A DNA stretch of 64,000 bases, taken from Camarhynchus parvulus. Taxonomy: Eukaryota; Chordata; Aves; Passeriformes; Thraupidae. Numbering within the stretch: the first letter of the stretch is position 1; every line of letters starts with the position of its first letter. Positions 1-11,180 of this stretch are shown here, piece by piece. Both the position numbers and the translations under genes were made by a program. A model generated the notes under the pieces. That model saw only the letters and a list, made by a program, of their open reading frames with translations, was not told the DNA's origin and searched no databases. Location: assembly GCF_901933205.1 (NCBI RefSeq), contig NC_044581.1, forward strand, positions 11,233,501-11,297,500, read 5' to 3'.

Positions 1-1162
1 TGTTTGTGAAACCTAAAGGGTGTATTTACTGCAGGCTGGTTAATTTAGTGCTACAGCCCATACTGTACTGATAACAAACATATACATTGCATTAGCACAT
101 ACATAATAAACAGTAAGTTAAGTACATACATAATAAACCCTTTGTGTTACAATTTTCTTGCTGGTAGTTAAAGGTACTTAATCTTGGAATTGGTTTTGAT
201 ATTCCAGGAATCATAAGAATTGACCATTAAATTAAAAAAAAATAATAAGTAGCTGTACCCTGTTTCTTACTTTCCTCTTCCTAATTTTGAAAGTGAAGAA
301 TATTCAGTGTCTGGAAATCAGAACTCACTTTGGCAAATTCTGCTGTATGGACTGTTGATCAGGTTATTATCACTGCTGCCCTGATGTGCATGTTTACATA
401 TATATATATAAAATAAAGTCTTGCACCCTGCTCCTATCTGCTCCTCACCTGTGGAAAGCTTGTCCTGAAGAACTTCTCCTCTTTCACCCCCTTCATGTTC
501 CTCCTGTTCCTACAGGTCACAAGGAGATTAATAGATTGTTCACATACACAATACATATTTGTTTTACTAAAGAGATGTCCAGATGGGTACACTTAATTGT
601 ATGTGGCAAATGTCTAAAATATACATAAATCTAGGCATGCATTTGGGGATTTTGGGGTTAACATGTTAGGTGCTTTGCTGCACGGACTGTCAAAGGATTT
701 GGTTACTGCTTAGCATGCCTTGGCATTGACAGAATATAGATGAAGCTAGTGATAATTATCATCCTTGTGTAAACAGACTTTCTCCCTTATAGAATGGTGG
801 CAGATAAATCTATCAGAGTTTTGGTCAATTACAGCAGACAAGTATTTTACAGCAAATCTTGAGCCTGTGGTGAAATACATGTAATTCTGAGTGTCAGTTT
901 AGATACTTGTGTTTCTGTAAAAGCTGGGCAGTCTCTTTTTTCTTCCTTTCTTCCTTTAACCCAAGGCAAATGAAGTTATCCTTCACTTCAGAAAATGACC
1001 AGAACTTGCTAGCAGGCTTGGACAAATTAAACATCCTTGAACAAAAATCATGATTCTTGCACAGTCATTTCTGTTGATGTTTCCTGTAGCTGTACTTGGT
1101 TTTAAACTGAAGGTGGAGTTTGTTCTAATTATTCCTTTCCATTTTCAGAGCTGCTGATCAGC

Positions 1163-1183
1163 AAAAAAAAAAAAAAGAAAAAA
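1163..1183. repeat. A-rich tract
   Basis: A run of fourteen A followed by G and more A. Its complement creates a run of phenylalanines in a minus-strand frame, so that frame is an artefact. No retrocopy is evident upstream. Confidence 0.85.
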
Positions 1184-3663
1184 GAACTGATGTGATGCAC
1201 AGTTCTGCATCCCTGCCCATTCAGCTGCCCAAGAAGCAGCTCCCACTGGGAGTGGGTGCTGGTCCCTGTGCCACCAGGCACAGCAGGACGTGGGTGCAGC
1301 ACGGGCTCCATGCTCATCTCATTTCATGCCACTTTGGTGTTAGATGTCAAAGCAAGGTATAAATGACAATTTCCAAGGGAGCAGAGCAGCCCACCACGGT
1401 TCACTGCATCCCCTGGTCCCCGTGGCCATGGGGTGTGCAGCTGCAGCCTCTGCTGGGGCAGGAGGAGAACTCCTGGTGCCAGGGGGGCCCATTGGCAGCA
1501 GCACCACTGAGCTCCCCACTCAGAAACTAACACGAGCTTTGTGGTGCACTCAGGGCTAAATAAGAGCCCACGAAGCCTGTAAAAATAATCCCAGTGATTT
1601 CAGGATACTTTGGACCAGGGCTTAGCTGAAAATGGACAGAGAAATGCAGCCATTATGAGCATGCTTGTAATTTTTTCCAATGACGTAGGAATATTTCTTG
1701 GAGAAAGAGAATTTGAAGGAGAGGGAGGAACAGCAATTTTCCTTCTGAATTGAGAAAATGAAAACTGTTGGGTGTGTGTTGCTATCACAGCAAGTGTTTC
1801 TATCCAGGCTCAGTGTTTCAGCATGTAAACAACTTCCACTGAAATCTGCAAAGTGCCTGTGCAGAGCATCTGGGAAAATATTTGTGCTTTAAATGCATTA
1901 AGCAAAATGATAATGTTATTTGACTTTGGTTAATCAATAACAGAGGAGAAATATAATGCTTTAATAAGCTTCTGCCATACAATATAAAATCAGTGAAATA
2001 AAAAACACTTTGTTTTTTTTTTTAATGTGCATAAATTACAGTGGGGTTTCATTTTAGGGAGTGTGGCTTTTTTCCCCTATCGTTATCTGTATATTTTATC
2101 TGCAGTTTGTTGCTTTAGAACAACGTATTTGTCCACTGTAGACAAAATATGCACTTTGTTCAATTCCTTACTTGAGGTCAAATTCTCTTGAGGAGAACAA
2201 GTGTGGGTTGTGTAGCTGTCAAAAGAGGGTTTAGTGCTTGACCCTAAGAAGCATTGAAAGCCCAGATCTTTCTTTTTTTATTGCTTTTCATTTTCATTGT
2301 TTGTACTTTATACTTAAGAAGGGGCCTCTGCACAGGGGAAAGCCCCTGCTTTCGTATTCACAACCAGCAGCCTTCTACTGAAACACCTCAAAAGCTTTTC
2401 ACAGCAAGAATTTGGAAACCACTGCCCTGTGTCAACTGCTGGTGCATAATCGGGCTGCACAGGGAGGGGCTGGGGCAGGATGTGAGGTGCACGTGCCCAG
2501 GCAGGATGGGATGGAGGTGCCGTAGGGATTTGGGGCATATGCATAAATGTTCTGGCAATAAACAGAAAGAACAGAAGGTCTGTAAGCTTGGATGCAATAA
2601 AGCAGGAGTTTGAGTCCAAAAGGTGAGTTGCTGAATTGATGTTGTTTAGAAGGTACAGACAATAGTTGTTTAACTGGACTCTCACTGAGAAGTTGATGAT
2701 ACAATTTTATATTTCTGTGCTCCAACAGAAGTTGTCTTACGTTCTCTACAGATGGTGTTTATATAGTGTGCACAAGCTCAGGGTTAGAAATAGCCATATA
2801 AAAGGCCAGAGATTTTTTGAAATTATTCACAATTACTATTGTGTAATTGGAAACTGTAAGGTTTGCATTACATTTTATTTTATAGAACTACAGTGCAATT
2901 ATACTTGTAAAAGCTATTGCCAGTATGAGGTAACCTTATTTGTAAAAAATGCAAAACGTCTGTAGTGTTCCTAACTGGACAGGAGTTTTGTTTAACATAC
3001 AAAAGTGGTAAAGGTGATTTCAAATCCTTTCCATCCACATTGGTAAGACTGTTGGCCTTATCTTTTTTATCTTGGGTACTAACTCAGTTCTCCTGGGAGA
3101 ACATTCCAAGGGAGCCAGGAGCACAAGAGGACCAAACAAACAGATGGACTGAGAAGCAGAAACCTGAGCAGTGGAGGAAAGTCACCTCTTTGGAAAGTTA
3201 CACAATCCTTGTAGGAGCCTGCCTCCCAAGTAGGGTGACTCCAGGTGCTTCCAGGTGGGAGGAGAGCACTGCACAAGCCCTGCCCTCTGCTGCTGAAGGC
3301 ATGAAACAGAATAAAAGACAAGGAGATGACAAGAGAATTGGTTATCTATATAAATTGAGACAAACTACATACACTATGTATTCTGACACAATTTGCACCC
3401 TTAAGAAACCCTAACAGGGAGCAGTTGCTGGCCTACCCAGAACAGAGTCTCCAAATAGGCATTCATGTGGGGAAGCATGGTTTTAATTACACAGATCTCC
3501 AGTCAATATCTGGGAAATGCAAGGGTACATGAGCACTCTGTATCAGCATAATCTGGTTCAGCCAACAAGAAGCATTTCATAGACAGCACAGGAAAATTAA
3601 AGCTGAATAAGTCAAAAAGCCTTACAATGAAGAAATAAAATAGTATTCAGGTTGAGAGTATCA

Positions 3664-3778
3664 GAAAAAAAACCAGAAAAAAATTTAAAAAACAAACCAA
3701 AAAACACCTCCAAAAACCAACCAAACAAAAAAAAATACCCACAAAACAAAACGCAAAACCACAAAAACCCCAAAGACA
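3664..3778. repeat. A/C-rich low-complexity tract
   Basis: About 115 bp made almost only of A and C (AAAAC, CCAAA and ACAAA variants), with one G-containing step near the start and a few T. It could be a decayed poly(A) tail expanded by slippage, but no retrotransposon body or retrocopy is recognisable in front of it. Confidence 0.8.
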
Positions 3779-4218
3779 ACACTCTCAAAATTACAAACTG
3801 TATGAGCTTTCATGTGTAGCAAAAAATTCCTCTAGAATTGTATTTGTTGCTCATAACAGGCAACTGGGAATAACAAGACAGGTTTGCAGAGTCCCTGCAG
3901 GGCGCAGTGCACGTACAGGCACTGTCCTGGCCTTGTTCTTGAGGGCAAACATTGCTTTCTGCTTGTTGCCACTGGCTCAGGACTGTCATTTTTATGCAGA
4001 CTCGAGGCCATGTCACCAGTCTCTGCTGCTGGCTCTCACCAGCCAGCCAGGCCCAGCCTGTAGATGGAAAAGTGACTCCCAGGATCCCCACAGAAAATCC
4101 CTGAGACAGGAGGGGACCATCCCTGGGATATGGGCCTCTGTGGGCTCGTGCAGGCCCTGCTGAGGATCAAGGGCGCTTTGCTGGCTGCACCAGGCATAAG
4201 GAAGTCAGAATTATGTGT

Positions 4219-4378
4219 CCCCCATCTCTGGGAGTGTTTCTAGGCCAGGTCAGATGGGGCTTCGACCAGTGAGGTCTTTGTGGAGGGTGTCCCTGCCTGT
4301 GGCAATAAGGCTGGAACTAGATGAGATGATCTTTAAGGTCCCTTCTAACCCAAACCATTCTATAATCCTGTGATTCTT
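4219..4378 (+). mobile_element. CR1 LINE, 5'-truncated 3' end
   Basis: The segment follows the avian CR1 3' end in order. It has a 'ctgggagtgtttctaggcca' block, then 'ggtcagatggggctt', 'ggtgtccctgcctgtggcaa', 'ggctggaactagatga', 'gatctttaaggtccctt' and 'caaaccattctat'. It finishes in degenerate ATTCTATG-type 8-mers, the hallmark CR1 terminus. No reverse transcriptase sequence remains, which is normal for CR1 because most copies are 5'-truncated to a few hundred bases. The element may extend some way left of 4219, but I cannot align that part. Substitutions and a small indel relative to the remembered consensus suggest moderate age. This is the best evidence that the window is avian. Confidence 0.92.
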
Positions 4379-4380
4379 TT

Positions 4381-6928
4381 GCCCTCAAACGCCTTCACTG
4401 GAAGATCCAGAGCTACAGTCAATACTAATTTAGGGAAAGAATCATCTTAATGCACATGCAAAAAATTCCATGTAAGATTAAAAGCCTGGGGAGAAGGAAA
4501 GGGCAGGAGAGATGATTTTCAGCCTGTGATTCTGCATGTTTGATTGTTTGATGTTTTTCTGTTTCTGACATGAGGCTGTTTAAATTGCAGAATCTTGGGG
4601 TCAAGGATAGAGTTACAAAATCCCTACTGCTCTTAGGATGGTAGATATTTTAACATGGCCCTGATCTGTCTCTGACCTCTGACATCGCTGGAAAATGACT
4701 GGAACCAAAGCACTGAGGAGAAAGGTGGGCCTGGTGCAACAGATTGGAGATGCCCACAAAAAGAGAGCAGTTCCAGGAGCTCCCTGCCATGCTCCCTGTT
4801 GGGGGGTTTGCTGGGTGAGAAGTGCAGCATCACCACAGAGACACTCACCTGGCTGATCTTGTGATGGATGTTGGGATTGGGATTGGGATTGGGGCACAGA
4901 TCCCTGTGGGCTGAGCTGATCGTATTCCAGCCCTCACCGTGCACTGCAAAAATACATCTTCAGGCACACTGACAGTTGGACTGTACTGATTCAGCACACA
5001 CTCAGATGAAAAATCTGCTTACATTTCATGCATTTTAATTACAGAAAAATTAAACAACAGAGAGATCAACACCAGTAAAAGTCCAGGTGAATCAAACCAT
5101 GCTAAATCTCCCACAGGTGTCAATGGCCTCTGTCAGCCTGGAGATAAGCTATTGATACCTGTGGCCTGCCAAGAGCCCATGTCTGGTTACCAGCATTCTT
5201 ACACTTTGCCTTCTTCTCCTTGGATTCAATGGCTCTTAAACTCATGCTTAAAGTTAAGCTCCTTATGAAGTATGTTGCAGAGTATAAAACATAATTAAGA
5301 TTTAGGAACAGCAGAAGAGCCTGTAACTGCTCATAATCCATCTCTTCTTTCTCCAGACCTTGGAAATAGAAATAACAAGTCTTCCCAAAGGTTTGATGCT
5401 TTAATTTTATTTTGTGTTTTGGTTCTTTTAAGGATTTCACTCTATAAAAGTGGAGTAAGAAGAAAAGTTTGTTACACAGGTTTTTGTTAAAACTGAAGCA
5501 GAAGAATAAAGAGGTGGCTTCATGAAAAGCTGAGCCAGGTCACTATTATTCTTGGTGATTAATTAACATCTGTGGTGTTTAAATGTTGATAACTGCACCT
5601 GTTTCTTTAAAACATCCTCCTGGGTTTCCTGTATGGAAAAGCAGAGGGTGAGAGGCTGATCCCCTGCAGCTCAAGACAAATAGAGCTGTGACTAAGATTT
5701 GCTGGTCAGGTGCTGTAAGAAACTGAGTCCTTGGAACAAAGTAGATAGGTCATCCTTTTGTGAATTTGATGGCACTTGTATAAAAAGTAATTAACCCTTA
5801 CGGTATCATCTGTAGCATTTCCATCCCATACTTTTTCATTAGCAACCCTGGGATTTTAGCCATCACCTCTTGAAATCCATTGTAAAGCTCGTGGTGGCTT
5901 TGGAGCTACTGGACCAAATCTTGACAGAGCAGCTTTGGTACTTTTATAATGTAAAAGAGTTATTATAACTCAGAGCTGTGCTTATCTTCTTCCTGGCAAT
6001 CAGAACAGCCAAGGTGAAGCATGTTTGACTCAGAGCCCAACACAGCCCTGTTCACCTTTGCAGTCCTGTATGAATGATTGTGAGCGGTACTGAGGTTAGG
6101 CAAAATTTGGGGCTTCAGTTGGTGCTGAAAGAATTTATATTGCTTCTCCTTATAGAGAGAGTGAAGTGTCTTGCTTTTCCCACTTAGGCATTTAAGCAGC
6201 TAGCAATTAAAAAAAAACAAGTGCTGCCTCCACTATCCCAATATTTGCTCACAAAGCAACATCAATATTTTCCATCTTTACTCAGAGGTGGGATTAGATT
6301 TTCTACCCTACTCCTTTCCTACTTTTAGTACATATACAACTCTTTTAAGCAATAGAGATTTGATTAAAAAAGCCAACCCAGCAGCATAAACCAAAACCAA
6401 CTGTGTTCATTGAAGCGTTGTACATCATAGCTGCTGCTTACCATTCTCATTCATCTGGCGTTTACAGAGAAAGCCTGTCTTGATATCTTGAAGGCACTTT
6501 TAATGAGTACACATCATGAATTTTCCAACTGCTTTTAGATTGAAAATGATTTCCTTTCTATTTGTCAGAGAATCATGTTATTTTACATTTTAAAAGGTTC
6601 TTGCACACCTCCCCAGCACCTGGATTGTAAGTGATTATTGGCTATTGTAGTTTGAAAATGAAAGTTGGTAGAATTTACTTCAAGCCTGTTCAACTAAATA
6701 AAAAAGTTAACTTCTGCTTAACAAAAAAAATCCAAAAAAACGCTGCCACATAGCTACTGTACTCGCAGCTAAATATCTGCTTTGATATATTCATGCAAAA
6801 GGTTAAATCCTTCACTCCTCTGTACAGCACCTGTACCAGCCATTCTATTGCCTCTTGCAGAATATTCAACCTGTCAGACTCCTCCTGTCAGTACGCTAAA
6901 AGTTTATGAGGGCTCAAAATATGGACTG
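4381..6928. other. non-coding stretch, no gene recognised
   Basis: Unique AT-rich DNA apart from the short hexamer repeat at 4869-4893. Minus-strand frames of about 100 codons at 4613-4944 and 5120-5440 resemble no known protein. The first is partly translated from the GGGATT repeat. A minus-strand donor-like site (CCAG then gtgagt, reading the complement near 4849) has no convincing partner acceptor. Confidence 0.55.
4869..4893. repeat. (GGGATT)n short tandem repeat
   Basis: Three to four head-to-tail GGGATT hexamers. It differs from the vertebrate telomere unit TTAGGG, so it is a simple repeat and not an interstitial telomere. On the complement it encodes the repeated NP/SQ dipeptides of two overlapping spurious frames. 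Confidence 0.8.
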
Positions 6929-7074
6929 TGTAGGTACCCAGTTTGTGGTGACTGGGAGTGGGGCTGGCCCAGCCTCATCCCCAATGAGCTACAGCTGTGA
7001 GCAGCAGGTGAGCAGCACTGACAACAATGAGCCATGGAGTGCCCAGGGGCACTGAGCAACCACCAAAGGGAGCA

Positions 7075-7260
7075 GAGGGCACACAGGGGCAGGGCATGGA
7101 CAGTGAGGGGCACACAGGTGCAGTGCATGAACAGTGAGGGGCACACAGGTGCAGTGCATTAACATGAGGGGCACACAGGTGCAGGGCATTAACAGTGAGG
7201 GGCACACAGGGGCAGGGCATGAACTGTGAGGGGCACACAGGTGCAGGGCATTAACAGGAG
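7075..7260 (+). repeat. 31-bp minisatellite in LTR U3, six units
   Basis: Six head-to-tail units of the form GAGGGGCACACAGGTGCAGG plus GCATKAACAGT. Units differ at a few sites (GTGC/GGGC, CATGAAC/CATTAAC) and one is a base short. It makes the minus strand read as repeated 'CVPLTVHALHLCAPH'-like peptide in all three frames, because 31 is not a multiple of three. Those frames are not genes. The array stops one step before the TATA box, so its copy number sets the promoter-upstream length. Confidence 0.92.
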
Positions 7261-7263
7261 GGG

Positions 7264-7270
7264 ATAAAAG
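7264..7270 (+). promoter_or_regulatory. TATA box of LTR copy 1
   Basis: ATAAAAG within 'gggataaaaggctggg', directly after the minisatellite. The same position in copy 2 reads TATAAAAG, so copy 1 has lost the leading T. Transcription would start about 25-30 bases downstream, near the start of the GYYTTCTG repeats. Activity is inferred from position only. Confidence 0.6.
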
Positions 7271-7409
7271 GCTGGGCTAAAGAACAAGAAGAGCAGACAC
7301 TTGCAGTCTTCTGTTGAGGTAAGGTGTTACTCTGTATGAGTTGAAGCTTTCTGATATTGTATGCTGATACTCTGTGTCTTGTGTCTCAACTGTGACCTAT
7401 GCTGAAACA

Positions 7410-10400
7410 GGACTCAAAATCATCAAGGGAAATCCATTCAGGTTTTTTCAACACAGACATAATTTCTGGTTGGGGAAGCCCCTGGATAAAATTGGTTGGA
7501 GGCTGGAAGGTAATCTGGGAAATCAGCATGTTCTGTGTGTCTTGTACTAACCCTCATCCTAGAGCAGCTCATTTTGGACACTGGAGATGAGACTGGGTAA
7601 AATTTTGCAACCCCTATTTTTAAGTCTTGCGTTAAATGGACTTTTAAAACCACTGCAAATCTGACTCTGGCTTTGGAAAATTTCAAAATAGGGAAGGTAA
7701 AGCTTAGTTTCATGAGCAAGCTATAGGCAAAATTCATGAGAATGGGAAGGCAAGTAAGTGGGAAAACTTAAAATATTGGGTTAAGTCAGTCTTTTCCAAG
7801 CCCTAAGCCTAACTGCCAAACAGTGAGCAGTAACTGATAATTTTCTTTCTTTCTCAAACTTTAGATACCTTAGAAGTATTTTCTTATTTTATTGTTCAAA
7901 TACTACTGAAGATGAGTACACTGAGGATTGATCTGCTCTGCTACACAGGCCTAGGAAGTCTCAGAGGGAACAGATGGAGGCTCCTGCCTGTAAGTCCATG
8001 GCTGCTGTCTGATCACCACTAATCAGCTGACTTTACTCACTGGGCAGTTTGGTGTAAGAAAACAGTGCATATTTTAGTCATAACCTTGTAAAACTTCACT
8101 TTGCATTTGAGAATGTTTTGTAAGACAAATAATGAACCATCTCTAGCCATGTTAAATAGGTAATTGAGAATATGAATATTAGGCCAAATCTAAAGAGTTA
8201 CTGATTGCTTTGGTGCAAGTTACTGTGAATTAGTCTGCAAGGAAGAAAACAGGATTACAATTTAAAGATTGTAATTCAATGGCTTAGAATTTATACCACT
8301 TCTCATTCTCATTACATTTGCAGGAATTAAGCACTTCTGTCACACAATTTAGCATTAACTAGGATAAAAGAGACTTATTGTTTCTGTTGTTATTTTGATG
8401 ATCATACAGTCAAAGGCAGAGAGCAGCCAAACCCATCATTATTTTTAACGTTGATTGGTGACATGCATTACTGTCTGGGCAAATATGGCAGGGAGTGGAA
8501 AGGCCCATACCCCATGGATGGTCTGAAATTAAAATCTTGCTTTGATGGCCTAGCAAAGCCATAACTGTGCTGGCCAGCAGCCTGCTTCCCACCGTGACCC
8601 CTGCAGAGGGAACATCCTTCCAGCATTGCTGGGGCGACAGAGTTAAAGGCTGCTGGTTCTCTGTGGTGTGGTTGCCCACACTGGGAGCACTTTTCAAGTG
8701 TTCCCACTCTGAATCCAGTGGTTGGGTTTGTGGTCAGACTATTAATAGTGGCCTTTGAGTGGATTCCTTGAAATGGGAGGCTTGGCAGAATCCTGGCAGA
8801 GTTCTCTGGGCTTAAGCAATTTAATGCTCATGCCTGGGATTTAGCATACAGTCTGTTCAGTGCTCATATTTAAGGACAAATTTGCAGACAGGGAGCAGAA
8901 AAATGACTTGGTTTCCAGCTAGCTATCACATATGGCTGTTCAGTTTTTGTGTGAGATCTTAGACTTGTTTTCCAAAACTCACCAGCAGAGAATATGATAG
9001 CAGTTCTTATGCAGAAACAAACAAAGCTCTATTTAGGCAGGAAAGCTGTTTGTTTGTTAATGATCTTATGCAGGTAATAGCTAGTAGTAGTGATGGCAAT
9101 TCATTGCTTGGAACACATTTACCCAAAATACTTGTATTTATTTTTGGGGAAGATGACATATACCGACTTCTTCAGTCCAGATATAAAGAAATATCTGTTG
9201 TGTTTTACAGAACAACTGCCTTTATTCTCTCTTTTCCTTTGTCCCTTGAGGTTTAGAGTATGACTATTTAATTAAAAAGATTGAATGAGAGACCAAGTTT
9301 AATTTTTTCTAAACAATAAACTCCAACATACTCAACAATGTCTCATGCCTTTCTGGCATTTTGACATACGCCTGCAGCAGAGTCTATTGAATTTGGTATG
9401 TGACTAAAATCTAACAAAGAACACTGTCTACTGAACTTTAAATCTGCTTGGTTAAATCATTCAATGTGCTGTACAAGTTGTACAGCTGAAATTGAAAATA
9501 AGCAGAGCCCTTACAGAACTTGGCCAAGAAGCAGCTTAGCTAAAATTCTCAAGATACGACTTAGGAGCTCTGGGGTAATTTTTACAGTAAGAAACTCACT
9601 GAAATGATTGCTTTATATGTATCCATCTTATTTTCTGCTCTTGTTATTTATTCATACTCCATTACTACTTAAATTAAAACTGTGAGAAATGTGTTTGGTT
9701 GCATCCTTGCAGCCACAATGCCTGTTATTTGGGTAAATATATTACTGCAGTAGGAGCCCTGTCTGACTGGGCTGCAGAATTGGCTCAGCATTGACATCCA
9801 TACAGTTAGACAATAAATCCTTCTTTTTGCAGGATGTAAAAACAAAACAAAACAAAAAAGCCCTGTACTGGAAAAACAGAAGTGTTCTTTTGCATCTCCA
9901 GTACATCTGTTTGTCAGACAGCACTCTTCAGGGGAGACACTTCCATCTATTGGCATATTGTAAATAATAAATAAAAATAGCAATAAGGCAATACATTATC
10001 ACATTCAAAAACCAAGCAAAATATGAGGCCACACCCACTGACCATTGAACGATATACAGAGACCACATTTCATGCTGGATAGGTCCTAGAGAAATGAGCA
10101 AAAGGACATGAGAAGACTCTTAGAAATCTGATGAAGTGTTGTTTGTTATAAATCCTGGGTTATGGATTCAGCTTTGGTCAAACTCTGTTGAAAGCAGTGA
10201 TTGGAAATAAAAAGTGACCATATTTATGAGCTGTTTAATATAATAATCTCAAGCCATGTTAAACTTAAATGACCTGTTCTACATGGAGATTGCACCCTGA
10301 ATTCTATCAGGGCAGTTAGAATGAAAATAGCAGGTGTCCTATTGCTTTTTGGTCAATTACCATAGTTAATGAATGAAGCAAATTTTTTATTACAATTTAA

Positions 10401-11120
10401 TTACCCAAGATTGTTCAGCTCACTTGCAGCATCTGTTTTTTTTTAGCAAGAGCCTGCATGTTGAACCCAATTTTTTTAAAATTAGGCCATCTAGAGTATG
10501 ATCCAGCATTGTGCATGTCAACTTCTCTACCCAGAAGGATGGGAGATGAGCCCCAGTGTCAGGGACTTTATGCATCCCCTTGCATTTCAGAATAGAACTA
10601 CTGCACCCACCTTGGTGCTGGTCTTCCGACCTTCTCATTTTTTGCTGGAGCTGTGGCTCAGCACTGTATTTCTCAGCACCAATGGCCATGACCAGCAGCA
10701 GCAGAACAGTGGGATTTATAGAACTACAGTCTCCGGTTTCAGGCTGTGAGTTCTGCACTCGTGGGAAGTCAGTTGCCTTAACTGTTGAGGAAAGAATTCC
10801 TCTTATAAACTTTGCTTGCATGCCTGTCCTGATGCTCCTTCTGATGCTGTACCCCAGCCAAAATGGCACCATCAGCCTGGACAAGTGGCACTATCAGCCT
10901 GCACACTCCCAGCCTGGTGGGCTCTAGCCCAAACAGAAGGGACTCAGCTCTTATAAATGGGATGTCTGGATGCCACGAGAGCACTTCACTGCACTGTGCA
11001 GCCTTGGCATATTCATTGCAAAATATCCTCATGGCTCACTGGGCAGGAAGTACCTGTGGTACTGAGATGCACTCCTGCTACCAGAAGGCATCAACTCAAC
11101 AAATGAATTATTGAGTAAAA
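7410..11120. other. non-coding stretch, no gene recognised
   Basis: Unique AT-rich DNA. A 154-codon minus-strand frame (10420-10884) overlaps 80-120-codon plus-strand frames in a locally GC-richer patch. None has a recognisable domain, and overlapping long frames on both strands argue for stop-poor composition. An AAAAC-type simple repeat lies at 9838-9860. Confidence 0.5.
9838..9860. repeat. (AAAAC)n simple repeat
   Basis: About four AAAAC units on the plus strand ending in a short A run. Nothing recognisable is attached to it. Confidence 0.75.
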
Positions 11121-11180
11121 CTCTATGGTCAGACTAAGTAATCACAGGGATCCCTTCTGCCCCTAAAATCTATTATCTTA
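11121..11180 (+). mobile_element. probable older CR1-type LINE 3' end
   Basis: The stretch 'ctatggtcagactaagtaat', then 'cacagggatcccttctgccc' and 'ctaaaatctattat', follows the order of older avian CR1 3' ends. In those, a 'gactagatgat' block is followed by 'ggtcccttctggcc' and 'ttaaaatctatga'. Only about 60 bases are recognisable and no ATTCTATG tail remains. The match is from memory of the consensus. Confidence 0.45.

Larger units (their letters stand above)
1..4218. other. non-coding stretch, no gene recognised
   Basis: AT-rich unique sequence. A short TA run lies at 398-411. A patch at about 1195-1530 is GC-rich and opens overlapping frames of 60-70 codons on both strands, as expected where stop codons are depleted. 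A 149-codon frame at 2965-3414 has no recognisable domain and low-complexity composition. I see no splice pair or promoter I would defend. Confidence 0.6.
6929..7409 (+). mobile_element. solo LTR of an endogenous retrovirus (copy 1)
   Basis: A 481-bp unit begins TGTAGGTACCCAG and ends GCTGAAACA, giving the TG...CA termini of retroviral LTRs. It is flanked by GGACTG (6923-6928) and GGACTC (7410-7415), a 6-bp target-site duplication with one change. The order is a unique U3 start, a six-unit 31-bp minisatellite (about 7075-7260), a TATA box (7264-7270) and a leader region with two copies of a 40-50 bp repeat around GYYTTCTG. The second copy at 36258-36753 confirms the ends: the first 146 bases differ at only about seven positions. 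No gag, pol, primer-binding site or partner LTR follows, so it is a solo LTR left by recombination. A 6-bp duplication fits class II (ERVK/alpha/beta-like) elements; the family name is not known to me. No AATAAA was seen. Confidence 0.85.

Noticed and set aside
2795..2806. TATA box (ATATAAAAGGCC) of a promoter or another LTR
   Set aside because: No LTR termini, repeats or downstream gene structure around it; AT-rich DNA gives such matches by chance.
3664..3778. Poly(A) tail of a processed retrocopy
   Set aside because: No gene-derived sequence or target duplication was seen next to it.
4869..4893. Interstitial telomere repeat
   Set aside because: The unit is GGGATT, not TTAGGG, with only three to four copies.
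10420..10884. 154-codon minus-strand frame overlapping long plus-strand frames
   Set aside because: Simultaneous open frames on both strands point to composition; the peptide resembles no known family.
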